From: Quisquiliibacterium sp.
GTDB taxonomy: Bacteria; Pseudomonadota; Gammaproteobacteria; Burkholderiales; Burkholderiaceae_E
Assembly (NCBI GenBank): GCA_023257915.1
Contig: JALRBB010000470.1
Coordinates: forward strand, 1 to 5,533
DNA length: 5,533 nucleotides
Direction: 5' to 3'
Part shown: positions 1 through 4,447 of the stretch, piece by piece
How the letters are laid out: each line of letters begins with the position of its first letter
Position numbering within the stretch: the stretch's first letter is position 1
Position numbers and translations under genes: made by a program
Notes under the pieces: model-generated
Seen by the model: only the letters and a program-made list of their open reading frames with translations
Told to the model about the DNA's origin: nothing
The model's database searches: none

Positions 1-326
1 GACGCCTGTCGGGTGGCGAGCAGCAGCGGCTGGCCGTCGCGCGAGCCAATGCGCTGCAGCCGGATTGTCTGCTGCTCGATGAGCCGACCGCCAACGTCGA
101 TCCGGCCGCCGGTGCGGCGCTTGAGCGCTATCTGATCGGGCTGCAGCAGACGGGGAGGGGGTTCGTGATGAGCACGCATGATCTGGCACAGGCGCGCCGG
201 CTCGCCCAGCAGGTGATCTTCATGCACCGCGGACAGGTGTTCGAAGTGGCGCAGGCTGACGCGTTTTTCTCGGCACCGCAATCGCCGCTGGCCGCGCGAT
301 TCCTCGATGGACAATGGCTCGACTGA
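1..326 (+). CDS. tupC: ABC transporter ATP-binding protein, tungstate-type (TupC-like), 3' part only
   Basis: This is the C-terminal 107 codons of an ABC ATPase, in the frame starting at base 3; the 5' end lies outside the window. The ABC signature appears almost at once (LSGGEQQRLAVARA), followed by Walker B with the catalytic glutamate and D-loop (LLLDEPTANVDP) and the H-loop histidine (MSTHDL). The Walker A and Q-loop parts are therefore missing. The protein ends about 50 residues after the H-loop (near DGQWLD), so it has no C-terminal Mop/TOBE regulatory domain as found in ModC. That short form is usual for TupC-type ATPases. It would energise an inner-membrane tungstate permease, probably encoded upstream. 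The TupC assignment rests mainly on the neighbouring tupA; on its own the fragment could belong to any short ABC importer. The stop TGA shares its last A with a downstream ATG (TGATG, 324-328). Confidence 0.85.
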   Translation, partial: RLSGGEQQRLAVARANALQPDCLLLDEPTANVDPAAGAALERYLIGLQQTGRGFVMSTHDLAQARRLAQQVIFMHRGQVFEVAQADAFFSAPQSPLAARFLDGQWLD

Positions 327-433
327 TGCCCCGTTTTGTCAGCGCCACTGAAGGCGTCCTGTTGCGACCGATCTGCGCGGATCTGGCAAACGCTGCGAGG
401 GGCCTGCTGCGAATTGCATCGATGACGACATGA
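326..433 (+). CDS. possible 35-residue ORF bridging tupC and tupA
   Basis: An uninterrupted 35-codon ORF fills most of the gap between tupC and tupA. Its ATG overlaps the tupC stop (TGATG, 324-328) and its TGA (431-433) overlaps the next ATG (430-432) as ATGA. The peptide begins MPRFVSATEG and ends LLRIASMTT. It has no recognisable domain, no clear membrane segment and one cysteine. I do not recognise it. It could be a real small protein, a translated spacer that couples tupC to tupA translation, or a chance open frame in GC-rich DNA. The overlaps at both ends are the only argument for translation; conservation cannot be judged from this sequence. Confidence 0.2.
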   Translation: MPRFVSATEGVLLRPICADLANAARGLLRIASMTT

Positions 434-463
434 AAGACAGGATAACGACATGAAAGACAGGAT
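425..463 (+). repeat. 20-bp-period tandem duplication covering the tupA start codon
   Basis: Bases 425-443 and 445-463 are identical over 19 bp (ACGACATGAAAGACAGGAT), with a 20-bp period and one differing base at the junction (424 G versus 444 A). Each copy carries an ATG followed by AAA GAC AGG. Because 20 is not a multiple of three, the copies are in different frames. The first ATG (430) opens a 7-codon ORF, MKDRITT, whose TGA (451-453) overlaps the second ATG (450-452); only the second ATG reads into tupA. The duplication also places an AGG (439-441) 8 nt before the tupA ATG, which can act as its ribosome binding site. No equally good site precedes the first ATG. Confidence 0.9.
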
Positions 464-1322
464 CGCGACTGATCAGGTGCAAAGAGCCCCGTCGCCGCAG
501 CGCCGCAGGCTGGCCGCGATCGGCATCGCGACCGCGCTGATCGCAGTGATGCCATCAGTTGTCGGTGCCGCCGAGCCATTTTTCGTGATGGCCTCGACGA
601 CTTCGACCGAACAGTCGGGCCTGTTCAGGCATCTTTTGCCGGCGTTCACCGCGCGAACCGGCATCCAGGTGCGTGTCGTTGCGCAGGGCACTGGCCAGGC
701 GCTGAAATCGGGTATCAATGGCGATGTCGATCTCCTTTTCGTGCATGACAAGGCGCGCGAGGAACAGTTCGTTGCCGACGGATTCGGTCTCGCCCGTCGC
801 GACGTGATGTTCAATGATTTCGTGCTGATCGGGCCGCAGGCCGATCCGGCCCGTATCGCCGGTGGCAAGGATGTCGCCACTGCGCTCGCGGCGGTGGCAC
901 GCTCGGCGGCGCCATTCGCATCGCGCGGCGATAACAGTGGTACGCATGCTGCTGAATTGCGTTTCTGGAAGCAGGCCGGCGTCGATCCGAAGGCGGGCTC
1001 AGGTAACTGGTACCGCGAGACCGGCTCCGGCATGGGGCCGACGCTGAACGTGGCCGCTCAGATGAGCGCCTACACCATCAGCGACCGAGGTACCTGGCTC
1101 AACTTCCGCAATCGGGCAGATCTGGCGATTCTGGTGCAGGGGGATCAACGCCTGTTCAACCAGTACGGCGTGATCGTCATCAATCCGGCCAGGCATCCGC
1201 ATGTGAAAAAGGATCTCGCGCAGCAGTTCGCTGATTGGATCGTGTCTCGGGAGGGGCAGGAGACGATCGCCTCATACAAGATTGGCGGGCAGCCATTGTT
1301 CTTTCCGAGCGCCATGCCCTGA
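450..1322 (+). CDS. tupA: periplasmic tungstate-binding protein TupA
   Basis: A 290-residue precursor of the TupA family (PstS-like periplasmic binding fold), which captures tungstate, and in some members molybdate, in the periplasm for the TupB/TupC importer. Residues 1-20 are a long basic n-region ending RRR, residues 21-40 are hydrophobic, and cleavage is likely around VGA-AEP (38-43), so this is a Sec-type signal peptide. The two family motifs are clear: MASTTSTEQSG (47-57) at the mature N-terminus, and ASRGDNSGTH (157-166), the loop that supplies oxyanion ligands in this family. ETGSGMGPTL and SAYTISDRGTWL follow, as expected in TupA. The length is normal for the family. The ATG at 450 was chosen because an AGG lies 8 nt upstream; a GTG at codon 10 (477-479) would also keep the signal peptide. 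It follows tupC on the same strand, so tupC and tupA probably form one transcript. ModA is unlikely because the SRGD-SGTH and TTS motifs are of TupA type. Confidence 0.93.
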   Translation: MKDRIATDQVQRAPSPQRRRLAAIGIATALIAVMPSVVGAAEPFFVMASTTSTEQSGLFRHLLPAFTARTGIQVRVVAQGTGQALKSGINGDVDLLFVHDKAREEQFVADGFGLARRDVMFNDFVLIGPQADPARIAGGKDVATALAAVARSAAPFASRGDNSGTHAAELRFWKQAGVDPKAGSGNWYRETGSGMGPTLNVAAQMSAYTISDRGTWLNFRNRADLAILVQGDQRLFNQYGVIVINPARHPHVKKDLAQQFADWIVSREGQETIASYKIGGQPLFFPSAMP

Positions 1323-1406
1323 CGCGTCGGACTGCCTCTCGGTTCGCTGCTCGCAGGGTCGCGCATCGGCAGACTGTGCGGGTATCATCGAATGAGGGTT
1401 CATTCT

Positions 1407-1412
1407 GAGGAG
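1407..1412 (+). promoter_or_regulatory. ribosome binding site of the SHOCT-PspC gene
   Basis: GAGGAG lies 8 nt before the ATG at 1421. It is the strongest Shine-Dalgarno match seen next to a start in this window and decides the start over the ATG two codons later (1427). The 98-nt gap after tupA also holds a TATCAT (1383-1388), but with no convincing -35 box, so the promoter of this gene is not resolved. Confidence 0.7.
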
Positions 1413-1420
1413 ACTCCGCG

Positions 1421-1765
1421 ATGAGCATGGTCGACGAACTCGAGAGACTTGCTACGTTGCGTGCTTCGGGCGCACTCAGTGAGGAAGAATTTCAGCGCGC
1501 AAAGTCGGCGCTGATCGACCGATCCGGTCAGACTGGCAGTCCGACTCGATCGCTTGGCTCCGGCATCGGGCGCGTCGACCGGCTGCGCCGCTGCGCTGAT
1601 GATCGATGGATCGGCGGCGTGTGCGGCGGCATCGGCAAGCTGACCGGTACCGAGAGCTGGATCTGGCGCTTGCTGTTTGCGGTCGGCTTGCTGGCCGGCG
1701 GCGTCGGCGGCGTGCTGTACATGCTGATGTGGATCCTCGTGCCGTCCGAAAACGATGTCGAGTAA
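1421..1765 (+). CDS. small SHOCT-PspC domain membrane protein
   Basis: A 114-residue protein with two recognisable parts. Residues 4-32 (DELERLATLRASGALSEEEF and on) match a SHOCT domain, a short helical module usually found at protein termini. Residues 33-53 are a polar linker rich in Ser, Gly and Arg. Residues 54-110 form a PspC domain: a basic start (RLRRCADDRWIGGVCGG), then one strongly hydrophobic Gly-rich segment at about 83-107, ending in the typical MWILVPSE. PspC proteins are inner-membrane partners in envelope stress (phage shock) responses, but many stand-alone PspC-domain proteins have no known role, and no pspA, pspB or pspF is visible here. It lies 98 nt after tupA on the same strand with its own ribosome binding site, so it is probably separate from tungstate uptake. 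It converges with the minus-strand operon, 79 nt from the EEP gene stop. Confidence 0.85.
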   Translation: MSMVDELERLATLRASGALSEEEFQRAKSALIDRSGQTGSPTRSLGSGIGRVDRLRRCADDRWIGGVCGGIGKLTGTESWIWRLLFAVGLLAGGVGGVLYMLMWILVPSENDVE

Positions 1766-1802
1766 GCCACGCGCAATGAGCGTCGCAACAAGCGAATCCC
1801 TC

Positions 1803-1833
1803 GCGGGCCAGCGGTTCGGCCGTGCCGGCCCGC
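1803..1833 (+). terminator. GC-rich stem-loop between convergent genes
   Basis: GCGGGCC (1803-1809) pairs perfectly with GGCCCGC (1827-1833), with a 17-nt interior that can form a further small CGG/CCG stem (1812-1814 with 1820-1822). It lies in the 79-nt gap between the PspC gene stop (1763-1765) and the EEP gene stop (1845-1847), where terminators for both strands are expected. Neither side is followed by a T tract, so it is not a standard intrinsic terminator. It may protect mRNA 3' ends or work with Rho. Confidence 0.35.
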
Positions 1834-1844
1834 CGCTGTAAGAC

Positions 1845-2669
1845 TCAGAATTCGAGCATCAGCGGCTGGTGGTCCGACGCATCGGTGGTGGTGTCGACTT
1901 GAACCGAGCGCACTGCCTGCGCGATCGTGTCGGTCACGAAAAAGAAGTCGCGGCAGTGCGGACCCTCCGGCCATTGCTGATGGTCAAAAATTCCGCAGGT
2001 CGGTGGGTGATCGGTGCCCGGCTTTAAAACCTCCCAGGCGTCATAGAGCCGGGGTGACGATTTCTCGACCAGTTCCCGGTACTCCTGCGAGAGCGTCGTC
2101 ATGTTGAAGTCGCCGCATAGCACCGCATGCTCGGCCCGACCGATATCGCGATAAGGTCCGGTTGGCGCATAGGCCGGTGGAGTTCTTTGGTTGGCGACGA
2201 TCTCTGCGTGGATCTCGATCAACCGGCGGACTTGCGCCAGGCGCTGGAACGCCGCGTGATATTCAAGGTGCGTATTGGTCACGCGCAGTGCCAGTTCACC
2301 AGCCTGCAGGTTGAGTTCGGTTGCCTGGCGCTGCATGTACCGAATTCCTGGCAGATTCGGTTGCGGCAGCGCATGCACGACAACCGAGTGCAGCGGCAAG
2401 CGGGTCAGGGTCAGGTTGCCGAACGCCCAATCTGCCGTCTGCACGGCTGCGCCGAATACAGGGACATGGTGCGGAAACAGCGCGGCGAGTTCGTCAACCT
2501 GGTCGGTTGGCGCAACACCGTCGAGCAGCGGCAGCTTGCGCGATACCTCCTGCAGGCAGATGACATCCGGATCGCCAAGTTCCCGGATCACGCGCGCGAT
2601 TCTGTCGATGCGTATTTCGCCGTCGACCCCTTTGCCGCACTGAATGTTCCACGACAGAACGCTGGTCAC
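1845..2669 (-). CDS. endonuclease/exonuclease/phosphatase (EEP) family hydrolase
   Basis: A 274-residue, single-domain metal-dependent hydrolase of the EEP (DNase I / sphingomyelinase / inositol phosphatase) superfamily, which cleaves phosphodiester or phosphomonoester bonds with Mg2+. All expected active-site motifs are in order: SWNIQ (Asn8), LQEV (Glu41, metal ligand), NTHLEY (His134), GDFNM (Asp187, Asn189), DFFFV (Asp241) and SDHQPL (Asp266, His267). It should therefore be catalytically competent. There is no signal peptide; the protein starts directly at the first core strand, so it should act in the cytoplasm. The start is GTG, overlapping the permease stop by 4 nt (GTGA, 2666-2669), with no Shine-Dalgarno site, which points to translational coupling. 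As last gene of a UgpB/A/E-like import operon it may hydrolyse an imported phosphodiester, as UgpQ does in classical systems; that is inference from position. A DNA-repair nuclease of the XthA type is less likely given the low resemblance outside the motifs and the context. Confidence 0.9.
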   Translation of the reverse strand: MTSVLSWNIQCGKGVDGEIRIDRIARVIRELGDPDVICLQEVSRKLPLLDGVAPTDQVDELAALFPHHVPVFGAAVQTADWAFGNLTLTRLPLHSVVVHALPQPNLPGIRYMQRQATELNLQAGELALRVTNTHLEYHAAFQRLAQVRRLIEIHAEIVANQRTPPAYAPTGPYRDIGRAEHAVLCGDFNMTTLSQEYRELVEKSSPRLYDAWEVLKPGTDHPPTCGIFDHQQWPEGPHCRDFFFVTDTIAQAVRSVQVDTTTDASDHQPLMLEF

Positions 2670-3499
2670 TTGATGCCCGCGTGCATGAACGACTGCACGA
2701 ACTGTCGCTGAAACAGTAGGAAAGCAATCAGCAGTGGCGCCACCGACAACAGGGTCGCAGCCGACACAATCGACCAGTCAACGCCAGATTCCGGAGCACC
2801 GAAGATTCCCAGGCCAACCGTCAGCGGACGCACTTCGACCGAGTTGGTGATGACTAGCGGCCAAAGGAAATTGTTCCAGTGGTGGCTGATCGAGACCAGG
2901 CCGTAGGCCAGGTAGGTCGGGCGAGCCAGCGGTACGTAGACTCGCATCAGGACGCCGAACATGCCGCAGCCTTCCAGGCGGGCAGCTTCCTCGAGTTCCT
3001 TTGGCGTCGACTTGAAGGTCTGACGCAACAGGAAGATGCCGAACGCGCTGGCCATGTAGGGCAATCCGATGCCGGTCAGCGTGTCGACCAGTCCTAGCGA
3101 GGCCAGCGTCGCGTAGTTCTCGACGATCAGAATTTCGGGCGTGATCATCAACTGGACCAGAACCAGCGCGAACGCGAGCCGGCTGCCGGCGAATGAATAT
3201 CGCGCGAAGGCGTAGGCGGCGAGCGTGCAGATCACGAACTGGGCCACCAGCAACATCGTCACCAGCGCGAAGGTGTTCAGCCCATAGCGCAGGAACGGAG
3301 CCTGCGATAGTGCGGCGCGAAAATTATCCAGCGTCAGCGGGGCGGTCAGATCAAAGCGAATCGCATGCTCGGATCCATGAAATGCCGCCCAGAACGCATA
3401 CAGAAGCGGGGAGACCCAGACAATGGCCAGCAGCCAGGCGCCTGTGGTCTCCAGCGCATCCGCGACCGAGGGCAGTCGACGGGTTTTGGTCGCGTTCAT
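2666..3499 (-). CDS. ABC importer permease, UgpE/MalG type
   Basis: A 277-residue inner-membrane permease of the carbohydrate-uptake family (COG0395 type, like UgpE and MalG). About six membrane segments can be read, near residues 21-39, 74-98, 107-129, 141-159, 194-214 and 245-264. The EAA loop that docks onto the ATPase is at about 170-192 (EEAARLEGCGMFGVLMRVYVP), and the C-terminus FQRQFVQSFMHAGIK is typical of this subunit. It should form a heterodimeric channel with the permease encoded just before it. The ATG at 3499-3497 overlaps the stop of that gene (ATGA, 3496-3499), and its own stop overlaps the EEP gene start (GTGA). There is no clear Shine-Dalgarno site before the ATG, so coupling to the upstream gene is likely. 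The substrate cannot be read from the permease itself; UgpE is the closest guess given the UgpB-like binding protein. Confidence 0.92.
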   Translation of the reverse strand: MNATKTRRLPSVADALETTGAWLLAIVWVSPLLYAFWAAFHGSEHAIRFDLTAPLTLDNFRAALSQAPFLRYGLNTFALVTMLLVAQFVICTLAAYAFARYSFAGSRLAFALVLVQLMITPEILIVENYATLASLGLVDTLTGIGLPYMASAFGIFLLRQTFKSTPKELEEAARLEGCGMFGVLMRVYVPLARPTYLAYGLVSISHHWNNFLWPLVITNSVEVRPLTVGLGIFGAPESGVDWSIVSAATLLSVAPLLIAFLLFQRQFVQSFMHAGIK

Positions 3500-4380
3500 C
3501 GGTAGTGGATGCGCTTGTCGAGAAGGAAGAACTGCACCAGTGCCATCAGGGCAAGTAGCAGCAGCAGGATCACCGTCAGCGTCGCTGCGTAGGTGGCGTC
3601 AAAGTACGAGAAGGCGCTCTCGAAGATGTAGTACAGCAAAAGGTTGCTCGCATTGTCGGGGCCGCCCTTGGTCAGCACGAACAGGTGATCGACGAGCTTG
3701 AATGAGTTCAGCACCGCATTGATCAGGACAAACAGGGTCGTCGGCATCAGCAGCGGAAACAGCACGCGCCGGAAGTAGTACCAGCGCGACGCACCCTCGA
3801 GCGAGGCTGCTTCCCGGAGCTCCGGTGCGATGTTCTGCAGCGCAGCCAGGTAGAAAATCATGAAAAAGCCGGCTTCCTTCCAGACCGTCATCACGATGAT
3901 TGCGGGAAGCACGGTGGACGGATCGCCGAGCCAGTTGTGGCTTGAGACGCCGAACAGGGCAGTGATCTGGTCGATCAGCCCGATGTCGGGTGAATAAAAG
4001 AACAGCCAGATATTGGCGACCGCGATCATCGGCAGGATGGTCGGCGTGAAATACGCCATTCGCACCAGCGAGCGCCCCGGGATCGCGCGGTTCACGAGCA
4101 GCGCCATCACAATCGCCAGCATGATCGAGGTCGGAATCGTGCCGAGTGCAAACCAGGCGTTGTTGACCAGGACCTTCCAGAAAATCGGATCGTCGAGCAG
4201 CGCGCGATAGTTATCCATCCCGATGAAACGCGAGGGCCGAATCGCTGAGCCTTTCGAGAACAGGCTGTCGATGACCGTGCGTACTGTCGGATAGTGAGTG
4301 AACGCCACAAGCAGGATTGCTGCTGGCGTGAGCAGCAGCCAGCCGTAGACGTGCCGTAGCGTGTCGCGATGACGAAGCAT
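3496..4380 (-). CDS. ABC importer permease, UgpA/MalF type
   Basis: A 294-residue inner-membrane permease of the COG1175 type (UgpA, MalF-like sugar permeases). Membrane segments are visible near residues 13-29, 75-97, 108-129, 158-180, 210-230 and 265-288. The EAA loop runs from about 188 to 213 (LREAASLEGASRWYYFRRVL, then FPLLMP), and the periplasmic FxGxDNY-type motif after the first segment (FIGMDNYRALL, 52-62) is typical for this subunit. It pairs with the UgpE/MalG-type permease downstream, which it overlaps by 4 nt. It lies 67 nt after the solute-binding protein gene; that gap holds a strong hairpin and no clear Shine-Dalgarno site before the ATG at 4380-4378. Initiation may therefore be weak, which would fit low permease relative to binding protein. 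The length is normal for the family and I see no damage. Confidence 0.92.
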   Translation of the reverse strand: MLRHRDTLRHVYGWLLLTPAAILLVAFTHYPTVRTVIDSLFSKGSAIRPSRFIGMDNYRALLDDPIFWKVLVNNAWFALGTIPTSIMLAIVMALLVNRAIPGRSLVRMAYFTPTILPMIAVANIWLFFYSPDIGLIDQITALFGVSSHNWLGDPSTVLPAIIVMTVWKEAGFFMIFYLAALQNIAPELREAASLEGASRWYYFRRVLFPLLMPTTLFVLINAVLNSFKLVDHLFVLTKGGPDNASNLLLYYIFESAFSYFDATYAATLTVILLLLLALMALVQFFLLDKRIHYR

Positions 4381-4409
4381 TCGGGTTTTGCGTGACGGTG
4401 GGCAAAGGC

Positions 4410-4438
4410 TGGGGCCGGAGTCTTGCGATCCGGCCCCA
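4410..4438 (-). promoter_or_regulatory. intercistronic hairpin between binding-protein and permease genes
   Basis: A perfect 10-bp inverted repeat, TGGGGCCGGA and TCCGGCCCCA, flanks a 9-nt loop. On the minus-strand transcript it begins 9 nt after the binding-protein TAA and ends 29 nt before the permease ATG. With nine G-C pairs among ten and no U tract after it, it should be a stable mRNA structure rather than a full intrinsic terminator. In comparable binding-protein operons (for example malE-malF) such structures lower downstream expression and stabilise the upstream message. Confidence 0.7.
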
Positions 4439-4447
4439 CCTCAGGCT

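Noticed and set aside
505..520. Possible twin-arginine (Tat) signal in TupA, from the RRR run
   Set aside because: The residues after the arginines (LAAIG) and before them do not fit the S/T-RR-x-F-L-K consensus; a Sec signal explains it.
473..1033. 186-codon open frame on the minus strand across tupA
   Set aside because: It is antisense to a clearly identified gene, has low-complexity Arg/Ala/Pro/Ser composition typical of GC-rich shadow frames, and shows no domain.
1383..1388. TATCAT as a -10 box for the SHOCT-PspC gene
   Set aside because: No reasonable -35 hexamer lies 16-18 bp upstream, so it is not distinguishable from chance.
1323..1420. Terminator after tupA
   Set aside because: Only a 5-bp CTGCC/GGCAG match with a loop over 30 nt and no T tract was found.
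2127..2711. 194-codon and other plus-strand open frames across the EEP gene
   Set aside because: The EEP gene has every catalytic motif in the minus frame; the plus-strand frames have no recognisable motif and no ribosome binding site.
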